Assembly: GCF_927798115.1 (NCBI RefSeq)
Contig: NZ_CAKMMG010000001.1
Coordinates: 930,001-994,000, forward strand
Origin: Paenibacillus auburnensis
GTDB lineage: Bacteria > Bacillota > Bacilli > Paenibacillales > Paenibacillaceae
Reading direction: 5' to 3'
DNA length: 64,000 bases
The position numbers and the translations under genes are program-made. The number at the start of each line of letters is the position of its first letter. Positions within the stretch are counted from its first letter, which is position 1. Of the stretch, positions 42,827 to 51,706 are shown in pieces. Below the pieces are notes generated by a model. It searched no databases. It worked only from the letters and a program-made list of their open reading frames with translations, and was not told the DNA's origin.

Positions 42827-42997
42827 ATGCCTAAAAACAGTGCCGATCCTAAGTACGACCGAGCCAATAATCGTGCCGATAAGAAGGACAATCAGCAGAA
42901 TCACGCTTCCATTACTGAAGAACCGCAAATGCTGACCAATGATAAAGCTGCCGATTATGTCCCGAGTCTGAACGGGGTTACCAAAAACGAAACGTAA
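42827..42997 (+). CDS. Small hydrophilic protein (56 aa)
   Basis: A very strong binding site (ACGGAGGTGAAATCT) precedes an ATG that opens MPKNSADPKYDRANNRADKK and then QNHASITEEPQMLTNDKAAD. It is rich in Asn, Asp, Lys and Gln, has no hydrophobic segment and no Cys, and is probably disordered. Own terminator follows. It resembles small spore-associated or stress proteins of Firmicutes only in composition; the family was not recognised. A long minus-strand frame over the same DNA has no binding site and is rejected. Confidence 0.7.
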   Translation: MPKNSADPKYDRANNRADKKDNQQNHASITEEPQMLTNDKAADYVPSLNGVTKNET

Positions 42998-43011
42998 CAT
43001 CATTGCCGCCG

Positions 43012-43052
43012 GGCTGCTCTTTGTCGATTCAGGACAGGAGCAGCTTTTTTTA
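43012..43052 (+). terminator. Intrinsic terminator
   Basis: GCTGCTC / GAGCAGC stem plus TTGTC / GACA pairing, T7 tail. Confidence 0.8.
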
Positions 43053-43134
43053 ATATTAAATCTGTAGCAGATTGACTTGTCCAGGCTGCGGGTGATAGTC
43101 TTTTCTTCTAGGGTCAATTAAAGGAGAATTCAGG

Positions 43135-44070
43135 ATGAAAAAAGCAACGATGAAGGATATCGCCCGCCTGGCGAATGTATCTGTAGCTACGGTCAGCTAT
43201 GTACTGAATAATGTCAAAAACCAGACGATTCCCGACCCCACGCGCCAGAGTATTCTGCAGATTGCCAAGGAGCTGAATTATGTCCCGAATCTCGCTGCAC
43301 GCTCCCTTGTAGTACAGCGGACAGGAATGGTCGGCATATTAATCAACAAATCTCCCCAGCTTCCATATTGGAAGCGCCAGAGCTATATGACGCTGGTGGA
43401 CAGTCTTGAATCAAAGCTTACGGAGTCCGGGTACCATACGCTGCTGATCAGTCTGGATCCCCAGAATCCGGCGATGGATGTGATCCGTGAACGGAAGCTG
43501 GATGCCGTCTTCGTTGTGGATGTCATGGAGAAGATGTTTTACCGGATTTCTGCTAATTTTGTAGATGGCGTGCCGCTAATTCTGATCGACAGCCTGATCG
43601 ATGACCGGATGTTTAATCAGGTGAACTATAATTATCCGCTTGCTCTAAAATCCGCTATAGCCGCCGCTGCCGTGCCTTCCTGTCTGATTATGGAGAGCTT
43701 TCACAACCATGCGCTCACGAACTGGATTGCAGACAGCTCCGGGTTAGGGAAAAAGAATATCTACATTGCTGCTGATCCGGCAGAAGCACCTGGCGCGCTG
43801 GAGGACTTCTTGCAGCAGAACCGCGGAAAGCATGTAATTGTGATGAATGAATTTCTGGCAAAAGCGGTTGAGCATACCGGAATCGCCTCCTCCATTACAG
43901 CACTGTGTACCTGCGGCATACCGGAGATTGTCGATACCGCCACCCGAGTCATCCGCTTTCAGAACAACCGCGCGGAGACAGCCTTTGAGCTGATGATGTC
44001 GCTTAAGCATATTCAGGAGGATCCAAAAATTTTGGCCGGCAATCAATTTTTAGTTGAAGTTCTCCCTTAA
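43135..44070 (+). CDS. LacI-family transcriptional regulator
   Basis: 311 residues, ATG after AAAGGAGAATTCAGG. N-terminal LacI HTH: TMKDIARLANVSVATVSYVL and hinge helix PNLAARSLVVQRTG. The periplasmic-binding-protein-like effector domain follows (GILINKSPQ, VFVVDVMEKMF). It is slightly shorter than usual (330-340), and the C-terminal half carries an unusual Cys pair (LCTCGIPEIV). It lies just upstream of an MFS gene with a perfect LacI-type operator in between, so it likely controls that pump. Confidence 0.9.
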   Translation: MKKATMKDIARLANVSVATVSYVLNNVKNQTIPDPTRQSILQIAKELNYVPNLAARSLVVQRTGMVGILINKSPQLPYWKRQSYMTLVDSLESKLTESGYHTLLISLDPQNPAMDVIRERKLDAVFVVDVMEKMFYRISANFVDGVPLILIDSLIDDRMFNQVNYNYPLALKSAIAAAAVPSCLIMESFHNHALTNWIADSSGLGKKNIYIAADPAEAPGALEDFLQQNRGKHVIVMNEFLAKAVEHTGIASSITALCTCGIPEIVDTATRVIRFQNNRAETAFELMMSLKHIQEDPKILAGNQFLVEVLP

Positions 44071-44082
44071 ATTTTCTATAAT

Positions 44083-44100
44083 AACTTAAACGTTTAAGTT
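44083..44100. promoter_or_regulatory. LacI-type operator
   Basis: AACTTAAACGTTTAAGTT is a perfect 18-bp palindrome centred on CG, the normal form of LacI/GalR operators. Between the lacI-type gene and the MFS gene. Confidence 0.85.
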
Positions 44101-44125
44101 AAGTTAGAATTAGGAGGTTGTTGCC

Positions 44126-45388
44126 ATGATTCCTTCTACTGCCGTTGCCGATAAGCCGTTGTCTGCGGTTCCTTTGCAGTATCCAAGTCTGTACAAGAAC
44201 CGGGTATTCCTGCTGTTGTTCTCAGCAAGTACCTTATCCATTCTTGGAAATGCTTTTCACAGTCTGGCGCTAAGCCTCTGGGTACTGCAGTCCACCGGCA
44301 GCGCAAAAATGATGAGTATCATGACGATCAGTAACCTCATCCTGTGTTCCCTACTGGGCAGCGTTACGGGTACCCTTGCCGATCGTATCGACCGTAGAAC
44401 TCTGATCCTGTGCTCCTATTTCGTTCAGAGTCTTACGGTACTGGGTATTGCTTTCACGCTGACACAGCCCTCTCCCTCTTTTCTCCTCATCATCTGCCTT
44501 ACCGGAATGGTTACTGCTGCCGGTCAATTTCAAGCTCCGGCATTTCAGGCTTCGCTCCTAACGATTGTCGGCAAAGAGCATATTCAGCAGGCAGCGGGCT
44601 GGATGACATTGTCCGAGAATATCTCACGTACATTGGGCTATGCTCTAGGCGGCATATTTGTCGCTGCTGTAGGCGGAGCCTGGGCTATATTTGTGGACGG
44701 AATGACCTTTCTAATGGCGTTCCTGCTGATCCTGGCCGCCGGTTCCTGGTCAAGTAAATCCGCGGCTGTGAAACCGGCCAAATCATTCAAACAGGACGTT
44801 GCCGGCGGCTTCCACTACATCTGGGGCCACTCTTTTGCCAGAGCGATTACGATTCTGCTACCCGTACTCTCCTTATTCTTCCTCTCCTGCCTGATGCTTA
44901 CCCAAGTGATGGCTGTACAAGTATGGAAGGCGGCTCCCTTTCAGTTTGGACTGCTCGAAGGCAGTATTCCGCTGGGGTATATGCTGGGTTCAGGGATGAT
45001 CATCCTCGCCGGAAGCCGGATCAAGCACCGCGGCCGCGTGGTCTCTGCAAGCCTGCTGCTGTTAGGACCGTTATACATGCTCCTCTCCGTCACCGAATCA
45101 ATGAATGCTGCTCTCCCTGTCATTCTGCTGATCGGGTTCACCTTCTCTTTCAGTACACTTCTGATCAATATTATCCTAAGGCTGGAGGTACCGGAGGAGC
45201 TGCAGGGCCGGATGTTCGGTGTGCTGGGCTCACTTATGAGTGTAGCACCGCCTATGGGGCTGGCGCTATTTTCGGCGGGTGCAGACGAGTTTGGTGTAGC
45301 TTCTGTCATGTTCTCCGCAGGTCTGCTGCTAAGTCTATTCGGACTCGTTTCTGTATTTAAGCTTGAACATATCCGTAAATATAAATGA
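44126..45388 (+). CDS. MFS efflux transporter (MefA/macrolide-efflux-like)
   Basis: 420 residues, about 12 membrane helices, ATG after TAGGAGG. Opens YPSLYKNRVFLLLFSASTLS and SILGNAFHSLALSLWVLQST; motif A is GTLADRIDRRTLILCSY between helices 2 and 3. This layout is that of the MefA/NreB-like drug-efflux MFS group. The substrate is unknown. Operator and LacI regulator directly upstream suggest induction by a small molecule, perhaps a sugar-like or glycosylated compound. Confidence 0.87.
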   Translation: MIPSTAVADKPLSAVPLQYPSLYKNRVFLLLFSASTLSILGNAFHSLALSLWVLQSTGSAKMMSIMTISNLILCSLLGSVTGTLADRIDRRTLILCSYFVQSLTVLGIAFTLTQPSPSFLLIICLTGMVTAAGQFQAPAFQASLLTIVGKEHIQQAAGWMTLSENISRTLGYALGGIFVAAVGGAWAIFVDGMTFLMAFLLILAAGSWSSKSAAVKPAKSFKQDVAGGFHYIWGHSFARAITILLPVLSLFFLSCLMLTQVMAVQVWKAAPFQFGLLEGSIPLGYMLGSGMIILAGSRIKHRGRVVSASLLLLGPLYMLLSVTESMNAALPVILLIGFTFSFSTLLINIILRLEVPEELQGRMFGVLGSLMSVAPPMGLALFSAGADEFGVASVMFSAGLLLSLFGLVSVFKLEHIRKYK

Positions 45389-45475
45389 AGTCAGGCCGCT
45401 AGTTATGTAGTAAACTAAGTTGGATTAGGGAACCAGAAGGATGAAGGATGAAGAGCGAACAGGAGTGAACAAACC

Positions 45476-46261
45476 TTGAGCCACTATGATGCCATTATGC
45501 GCCGCTTACGCAGCAATCCGCTGAAAAATGTAACTCCCCTCAAAATGATGACTGCTTATCATGAGGTAATAGACAGCTGCCTGATCGAACAGGGGGAGCA
45601 CTGGGGAATCCTGCTGTTATTGCCTGCAAGCAGCTATTCTTATGATCAAAAGACCTATCCCGAAGCCAATACAATCGTGCTGATGGATTACAGCAGTCCG
45701 GAAGTGGTGCCGGCAATCGTAGAACGAATTCCAAGAGACGCTAAGCTGGTGTTCAAGCTGCAGCAGACAGCCCGGATAGCCATTCAGGAATATTTCCCGC
45801 TCCATCCGGTACGCAGCTTCTATTCCTTCTCTACCGAACCGGATCAATGCTTCAGTCCGGATGAAGCCGCCATAGTAAGTGAACAGATAGATGAGCGGCT
45901 GCTTTCGTTATGGTACAGTAACGGTTATACCCAGGAAGAAATCAGGTATTATTTTCAAGATGGAGCTTTTTCAGTGGCCTTGTATGATGGACGTACTCCG
46001 CTCAGCACCTGTATTGTGTTCCGTAACGAGGAACAGATCTGGGAGATCGGCGCTGTGCATACAGCCGAAGCAGGCCGGAGAAAGGGACTGGCAGCACGTG
46101 TAGTACGCACAGCCCTACATCACACACTGCAAAGAGGCTACATCCCAAGATATCAGGTACAGGATTCCAATATGGCTTCCATCCGGCTGGCTGAAGCAGT
46201 TGGACTAACTCTTGCCGTGAAGCTTGAACACTGGATCAATTACATAGATCACACGAAATAA
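45476..46261 (+). CDS. GNAT-family N-acetyltransferase, two-part
   Basis: 261 residues, TTG start after CAGGAGTG. The N-terminal half (about 1-120) lacks obvious motifs. The C-terminal half (about 145-258) is a GNAT fold: IWEIGAVHTAEAGRRKGLAA is the acetyl-CoA pyrophosphate loop region and QVQDSNMASIRLAEAVGLTL the conserved C-terminal strand/helix. Substrate not predictable. Separated from the MFS gene by 87 bp, probably a separate unit or loosely coupled. Confidence 0.85.
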   Translation: MSHYDAIMRRLRSNPLKNVTPLKMMTAYHEVIDSCLIEQGEHWGILLLLPASSYSYDQKTYPEANTIVLMDYSSPEVVPAIVERIPRDAKLVFKLQQTARIAIQEYFPLHPVRSFYSFSTEPDQCFSPDEAAIVSEQIDERLLSLWYSNGYTQEEIRYYFQDGAFSVALYDGRTPLSTCIVFRNEEQIWEIGAVHTAEAGRRKGLAARVVRTALHHTLQRGYIPRYQVQDSNMASIRLAEAVGLTLAVKLEHWINYIDHTK

Positions 46262-46360
46262 GTCAAAGCGCATCTCCTATATGTGGAACTTCTATAATAT
46301 AATGTTCGTATGAGCTTGTAAGAAGTTTACCGACAACAATACATTTAAAGGAGTTTATTC

Positions 46361-46717
46361 ATGAGCTATCAACCCTTTGGACAACAAGAATATTACCCGC
46401 CTCCTCCTTCCCAGCCGGCTCACACCAATGGTAAATCCATTGCTGCACTGGTACTGGGAATACTATCAATCATAACCCCTTATATTGGCCTCTTATTCGG
46501 GATCATTGCCATTATTATGTCGGCCATCTCCCTGAAGGAGATCCGAAACCGTTATGAAGGGGGCAGAGGGCTGGCCATTGCCGGGCTGGTCTGCGGCATT
46601 ATCGGGACGATAATCTACGCACTGCTGATCTTGCTATTTATTATTATTATTATATTTGCTGTCGGAGCGGGTAACGATGCAATTAACACCTTCAACTTCA
46701 GCACGAACAATATCTAA
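46361..46717 (+). CDS. DUF4190 membrane protein
   Basis: 118 residues, ATG after AAAGGAGTTTATTC. Pro/Gln/Tyr-rich cytoplasmic head (PFGQQEYYPPPPSQPAHT), then two membrane helices; the first is LGILSIITPYIGLLFGIIAI, and the loop SAISLKEIRNRYEGGRGLAI is diagnostic of DUF4190. Function unknown. Ends at a strong bidirectional terminator. Confidence 0.88.
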   Translation: MSYQPFGQQEYYPPPPSQPAHTNGKSIAALVLGILSIITPYIGLLFGIIAIIMSAISLKEIRNRYEGGRGLAIAGLVCGIIGTIIYALLILLFIIIIIFAVGAGNDAINTFNFSTNNI

Positions 46718-46744
46718 GTATCGGCTGCTAAAGATAAGACAGAT

Positions 46745-46808
46745 TTAACAAAAGGAAGCTGACACCGGTTTCGATAACCGGTAACAGCAACAGCTTCCTT
46801 TTGTTTAC
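46745..46808. terminator. Bidirectional terminator
   Basis: Perfect 15-bp stem AACAAAAGGAAGCTG / CAGCTTCCTTTTGTT with an inner ACCGGTT / AACCGGT stem; T-runs on both strands. It overlaps the response-regulator stop. Confidence 0.9.
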
Positions 46809-48013
46809 TGCGGCGGGGTACCCTTGGACAATAGAATGTTGATGTTCTCCTGCTGGCGGTATTCTGTCGGTGTGAGATGGAATCGCTTGCGGAACATTTG
46901 CGTGAAATGCCGCATGTCCTGGTAGCCCACACGCTCCGCTATCTCAGCCAGCTTCAGCTTAGGATTAAGCAGCAGCAGCTTCGCCTGCTCCAGCCGTAGT
47001 GAGGTGACGTACTCCTTATACCCCTGCCCGGTCTTGTGCTTGAACAGCTGACTGAAATACGCCGGATTGAGGAATACCACCGAAGCCATTTTTTCAAGCG
47101 ACAGATCCTCGGCGTAATGCTCCTTAATATAATGGAGGGCGACATCGATCGCCTTCTCCCCGCTGCCCTTGAGCGGCTCCAGCTCAAAAGCCTGTGAGGC
47201 CGAAGCCTCCCTCATCCGTTTAACCACCTGGGGAACCGTGCTGAAATCGTAGCTTAAGCCGGAATGCAGGATTTGAAAAGGGACCTTCAAATAATGGGTA
47301 AGATGCTCACGGACCTCCTGCTGAAACTCCTCGATCTCCCCGTTCTCCCGTAAAGTAACCAGACCCAGCAGACTCTGCCGGTCATAGCTGACCACAAATC
47401 CCCGTCCATGCCGCTCGACCAGCTCAGACAGAACATTTTCCACGATAAAGTGCTCCAGCCTGACGCTTCTGTCCCCGGGATCCATCTGTACCATCACCAG
47501 ATAGTAATTACTAAAGTCTTCGATAAAGGGACCAATGTCGAGATTGCCGATATCAAGCCCTGATGCAAGCCGCTGGAACACCCCTTCACGCAAAAATCTC
47601 AGGCTCGCCCTCAGCCGCTCCCCCTGCCTGGAAATGTCACTATCCTTCTGGATCTCCTCAGTGAGATTGTTGATTATCTCCTGCAGCTTGTTCTTGCCGA
47701 TTGGCTTCAGCAGATAATCCTTCGCTCCAAGGCGAACCGCCTCCTGCGCATAAGAAAACTCGCTGTGTGCCGAGATCACAACCCATTTCACATACGGATA
47801 TCTGCGCTTTGAAATCTTCATAAATTCCAATCCGTTCATTCCCGGCATCAGGATATCCGTCAGGACAATGTGGATATGTTGCTCTTCCATCACCTTAACC
47901 GCATCCTCAGCCCTGGCTGCAACATAAACCTGATATTCAGGGTATATATTCTCGATTGTGCGCTTGATACCTTCACGGATTACCCGCTCATCATCGGCGA
48001 TGAGAATGTTCAC
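46805..48013 (-). CDS. YesN-type response regulator (REC-AraC)
   Basis: 402 residues. REC domain (about 1-120) with phosphoacceptor Asp in LTDILMPGMNGLEFM and Lys in DYLLKPIGK. Linker region (about 130-290). C-terminal AraC double HTH (about 300-395) with LEKMASVVFLNPAYFSQLFK and IAERVGYQDMRHFTQMFRKR. ATG overlaps the last 4 bases of the sensor kinase gene, so the two are translationally coupled. In Paenibacillaceae such pairs activate the adjacent sugar ABC transporter. Confidence 0.93.
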   Translation of the reverse strand: MNILIADDERVIREGIKRTIENIYPEYQVYVAARAEDAVKVMEEQHIHIVLTDILMPGMNGLEFMKISKRRYPYVKWVVISAHSEFSYAQEAVRLGAKDYLLKPIGKNKLQEIINNLTEEIQKDSDISRQGERLRASLRFLREGVFQRLASGLDIGNLDIGPFIEDFSNYYLVMVQMDPGDRSVRLEHFIVENVLSELVERHGRGFVVSYDRQSLLGLVTLRENGEIEEFQQEVREHLTHYLKVPFQILHSGLSYDFSTVPQVVKRMREASASQAFELEPLKGSGEKAIDVALHYIKEHYAEDLSLEKMASVVFLNPAYFSQLFKHKTGQGYKEYVTSLRLEQAKLLLLNPKLKLAEIAERVGYQDMRHFTQMFRKRFHLTPTEYRQQENINILLSKGTPPQ

Positions 48014-49776
48014 GTAAGCGTGTCTCCCTCCACATTAATCGGCAGTAGGATCGCAACCTGCGTTCCTATTCCGGGAAAGCTCTGGATCTGCAGGCCATAC
48101 GTCTCACCGAACATATGCTGCAGGCGGCGGTGCAGATTCTGCAGTCCGATGCCGCTTTTGCCGGCTTCCTTCGGGCTTCCGCCCGCAAGAGAATCGAGCA
48201 GCCGCTGAAGCTGAACTTCATCCATCCCGTTCCCGTTGTCTTCCACGATTAATTTAAGAATATTCCCTTCCTCGCGGGTATACACCTTAAGGATCCCCTG
48301 GCGGCCTAGGGCTTCTAAACCATGTTTGACAGCATTTTCTATGACCGGCTGCACCGTCATCTTAGGAACCCGGATAGGCAGCCACCGTTCATCGATGTCT
48401 GTAACGATCAGTAGCCTGCCTTCCAGCCGGATCGAAATAATCTTCAGGTAGTGGCCGATCTGTTCCAGCTCTTCCTCAAGCGTGACCTCCGCCCCGTCCT
48501 CCCATTGACTGCTGTAACGGAACATGGAAGAGAGTGATAACACCAGCTCACCAAGCTGTTCATTCCCTTCCTCATCGAGCATCCAGTAGATCATGTCGAG
48601 GGTATTGTACAGGAAATGCGGATTGACCTGAGACTGGAGCGCATGCAGCTCCGCGTTCTTTTCGCTGACCGACGACAGCTTCACCCGTTCGATCAGCTCT
48701 TCGATCCGCCGTACCATCCGGTTAAACGAAGCGACGAGAATGTTAATCTCCTGATAAGAGGAGACATTTACCATGCCCCGGAAATTACCGACTTCTACCT
48801 GCCGCATTTCGCGTATCATCTTCTTCAGAGGGGAGGATATGCTCCGTGATACAATGAACGCGATCAGCGTGGATACAATGATCAGAATCGAAATGACAAC
48901 CAGCAGATAACGCTTCATCTCAATCAGTTCCACATTCAGATCTCTGTCCGGTGTAATACTCATAACCCACCAGCCCGAGAAGGAGAGCTTGGAGGCAACA
49001 ATCAGACGGTTCGATTCCTGCTGGACCATTACCTCCTCTGAGGTCTGCAGGGAAGGCAGATTCTCAACCACCGGCGACGGATCCGTAGCGGATGAGACAA
49101 AACGGCCATCCTGTGACATCAGATAGACCTGGCTGTGCGCACCAAGCTTCAGGTTGTCTAATGCATCAAGTACGGGCTGAGGATTAGTCTCATAGAGGAC
49201 AATACCAATCGGCTTATGCTCATTGAGGTCGAAAATTTGCCGCCCGAAAGCGAATACAGGACTGTCCTCGACCTGGTCAATCAGCGAATGCTCGTAGACC
49301 CCCAGCCAGACCATTTTCCCGGAAGAAGCGCGCAGCTGTTTGTACCAGTCCTCAGTCTTGTAATCCGGGTCAACCACATTCATATAGTTACCGTAATTAT
49401 AGATTTTCCCCTTATCGGTTATGACATGGATTCCTACCAGATCATCACGTGAATAAAAAATAGAGCCGATGATATTGGTGATGGTCTGTTCATTGATAAA
49501 GGCTACTGCTGGTTCATCCGTTGTTTCATTGAGCAGGCGAATCATCTCAAAATTATTGCTTAGGGATTTCGATAAGGCATCATACCCTTTATAGAGTAAG
49601 GTGAACAGCCCCGCCGTTTGAGCTACATTCTTCTGCGACAAATCGCTGATCTTTTCATGCAATTGAACGGTAGTCCGGTTATAGTACAGCAGGCTGACGA
49701 TAAGCAGAATACTGGACATGCAAAAAAGAAACAGCAGAAACAACCGATGATGGATGGAATGAAAGCCGTTTCGCAT
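48010..49776 (-). CDS. YesM-type sensor histidine kinase
   Basis: 588 residues, ATG after AAGGAGGAG. Two membrane helices (about 11-31 and 290-312) enclose a Cache-like extracellular sensor domain. HAMP domain (SRSISSPLKKMIREMRQVEV). His_kinase domain (PF06580 type) with the phospho-acceptor His in LQSQVNPHFLYNTLDM, and HATPase with N box ENAVKHGLE and G box EDNGNGMDE / GKSGIGLQN. It signals to the overlapping response regulator gene. Ligand probably a sugar or sugar-loaded binding protein. Confidence 0.93.
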   Translation of the reverse strand: MRNGFHSIHHRLFLLFLFCMSSILLIVSLLYYNRTTVQLHEKISDLSQKNVAQTAGLFTLLYKGYDALSKSLSNNFEMIRLLNETTDEPAVAFINEQTITNIIGSIFYSRDDLVGIHVITDKGKIYNYGNYMNVVDPDYKTEDWYKQLRASSGKMVWLGVYEHSLIDQVEDSPVFAFGRQIFDLNEHKPIGIVLYETNPQPVLDALDNLKLGAHSQVYLMSQDGRFVSSATDPSPVVENLPSLQTSEEVMVQQESNRLIVASKLSFSGWWVMSITPDRDLNVELIEMKRYLLVVISILIIVSTLIAFIVSRSISSPLKKMIREMRQVEVGNFRGMVNVSSYQEINILVASFNRMVRRIEELIERVKLSSVSEKNAELHALQSQVNPHFLYNTLDMIYWMLDEEGNEQLGELVLSLSSMFRYSSQWEDGAEVTLEEELEQIGHYLKIISIRLEGRLLIVTDIDERWLPIRVPKMTVQPVIENAVKHGLEALGRQGILKVYTREEGNILKLIVEDNGNGMDEVQLQRLLDSLAGGSPKEAGKSGIGLQNLHRRLQHMFGETYGLQIQSFPGIGTQVAILLPINVEGDTLT

Positions 49777-49853
49777 AGGACTCTCCTCCTTCTTAGCACC
49801 CTGTCCTGCCGTTCCCTATTATAAATCCAATGCTTTTTGTAAAGCAACGCTAA

Positions 49854-50678
49854 TTAACCCTTGACTGCCCCTGCTACCATGCCCTTCGTAATGCGGTTTG
49901 ATAGGAAGAAGTAGATCAGAATAACCGGCAGCGCGCCCATGACGAGGAATGCGCCAATATCTCCATAGTTGACCGAATACTGGCTGACGAAGGTATATAC
50001 CCCGAACGGCAATGTTTTCAGCTTCTCGGATGAGATGAAGGTTGCCGCGAGAATATATTCATTCCAGATATTGATGAAGGTCAGAATGCACACGGTCATC
50101 ACCGGAGGTATCGACACCGGGAGAATGATGCTGCGGAAGATCCGGTATACACTGGCCCCGTCGATGAAGGCAGACTCTTCAATCTCATGTGGAATGTCCC
50201 GCATGAAGCCTGAGAGAATAAAGACGGCGATCGGCGTGGAGAAGGCAATATACGGCAGAATCAGCGACCAGTGCGTATTCAGCACATGAATATGTTTGAA
50301 GATGATCATCAGCGGCAAAAGCGTAGCCTGCATCGGGATCATCATCCCCATCAGGAAAATCGTCATCACGATATTGCCGTATTTCCAGCGGAACCGTGAG
50401 ATCGCATAAGCTACCATCGAGGCCAGGACAATGACGCACACCATCGTTGTTGCGGTAACAAATACACTGTTACTCAAGTATTTCAGATAACTGCCTGACG
50501 TGTAAGCCTCACTGTAGTTATGCCATTGGAACGATTTCGGAAAGGAAAAGAAGCTTCCGTCCATAATCTCTTCATTGGTCTTCAGGGAGTAGAGCACTAA
50601 CCATAACAGAGGATATAACTGCGTGACTACAGGAATGGCGAAAAGAAGATACACGATTCCTTTTTTTAATTTTTGCAT
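49854..50678 (-). CDS. Sugar ABC transporter permease (MalG type)
   Basis: 274 residues, six membrane helices. The EAA loop for ATPase contact is EIEESAFIDGASVYRIFRSI, followed by LPVSIPPVMTVCIL. Starts MQKLKKGIVYLLFAIPVV; ATG after AAAGGAGTG. Pairs with the MalF-type permease 17 bp upstream; the ATPase (probably a shared MsmX-type) is not encoded here. Confidence 0.93.
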   Translation of the reverse strand: MQKLKKGIVYLLFAIPVVTQLYPLLWLVLYSLKTNEEIMDGSFFSFPKSFQWHNYSEAYTSGSYLKYLSNSVFVTATTMVCVIVLASMVAYAISRFRWKYGNIVMTIFLMGMMIPMQATLLPLMIIFKHIHVLNTHWSLILPYIAFSTPIAVFILSGFMRDIPHEIEESAFIDGASVYRIFRSIILPVSIPPVMTVCILTFINIWNEYILAATFISSEKLKTLPFGVYTFVSQYSVNYGDIGAFLVMGALPVILIYFFLSNRITKGMVAGAVKG

Positions 50679-50695
50679 GACCGCGCACTCCTTTT

Positions 50696-51586
50696 CTAAT
50701 TAAACTTTCGTTCAATCCGGTTAAAGATCGTATTGATGAAGCCGGTAAAGACCAGGCAGACCACAACCAGGAAGGTCGCAATCGCACTGCCATAGCCGTA
50801 CTTGAAGGAACCGAATGAGCTGTTGTACATGTGCGTGGAGATTACATCCGTTGCATGTGCCGGACCGCCGCCGGTCATAACCATAACGAGATCAAATGCC
50901 TGCAGGGAACCGATAAATGCTAGTACAATAGATATTTTAAAGATCGGGACAATCAGCGGGAGGGTAATGTAACGGTCCGCTTTGAAGCCGTCTGCCCCGT
51001 CTATTTTTGCCGCTTCATAAAGCTCATCCGGAATATTCTGAACCCCGGTATACTGAATCAGCAAATGATAGCCGAAGTACTGCCACAGGGATACAAAATA
51101 AAGCGCGAACATCGCAATTTTGGGCTCAGTCAGCCAGTTATGTGTCCAGCTGTCCAGTCCCAGGGAGACCAGTACGCCGTTAAGCATACCGCCCATGGAT
51201 GTAGGGTTGTACACAGTTTTCCACAATTGCCCGATGATAACGACGGACAGGATGACCGGTGTAAAGTAAATGGATACAAGTGTGTTGCCTCTTCTCAAAT
51301 AACGGTTAAGCAAAATTGCCATGAACAGGCACAGGGGAATTTCTATCATGGAAGCAACGGCATATAGCAGGGTCCTTCTTACGGACGGCCAGAACACCGG
51401 ATCATTAAAGAACATATCCTTGAAATTGCCGAGGCCGATAAATGTCGAAGCCGTTAAGCCATCCCATTTGAGCAGGCCTGTGTATACAGACACTAGAATG
51501 GGAACAAACACAAGGCACACATACAAGAGCAGACATGGCAATACGAAGACGGCTATTGTACGCGCTGGCACCTTAAGTACTTTCAT
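50696..51586 (-). CDS. Sugar ABC transporter permease (MalF type)
   Basis: 296 residues, six membrane helices. EAA loop ELYEAAKIDGADGFKADRYI, then TLPLIVPIFKISIVLAF. ATG after GGAGGCGGGAAAG. It follows the binding-protein gene after a 120-bp gap with a strong hairpin, which should lower permease expression relative to the binding protein. Confidence 0.93.
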   Translation of the reverse strand: MKVLKVPARTIAVFVLPCLLLYVCLVFVPILVSVYTGLLKWDGLTASTFIGLGNFKDMFFNDPVFWPSVRRTLLYAVASMIEIPLCLFMAILLNRYLRRGNTLVSIYFTPVILSVVIIGQLWKTVYNPTSMGGMLNGVLVSLGLDSWTHNWLTEPKIAMFALYFVSLWQYFGYHLLIQYTGVQNIPDELYEAAKIDGADGFKADRYITLPLIVPIFKISIVLAFIGSLQAFDLVMVMTGGGPAHATDVISTHMYNSSFGSFKYGYGSAIATFLVVVCLVFTGFINTIFNRIERKFN

Positions 51587-51635
51587 CTTTCCCGCCTCCT
51601 AAACAAGCAGATTCTTTGTCTATATCCATTAGAAC

Positions 51636-51674
51636 CCGGTGCGAAGAAGCCCTATTCAGCTCACTTCGCACCGG
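51636..51674 (-). other. Intra-operon stem-loop between binding-protein and permease genes
   Basis: Perfect 11-bp stem CCGGTGCGAAG / CTTCGCACCGG with a 17-base loop and no T-run on either side. The position is like that of the malE-malF mRNA-stabilising hairpin, so it likely tunes relative expression rather than terminating. Confidence 0.65.
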
Positions 51675-51706
51675 TAATGGTAGCTGTATTCGTTAGTTCT
51701 TATTTT

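Noticed and set aside
42764-43117. 117-codon minus-strand frame
   Set aside because: Overlaps the small gene at 42827, which has a consensus binding site; the frame itself has none.
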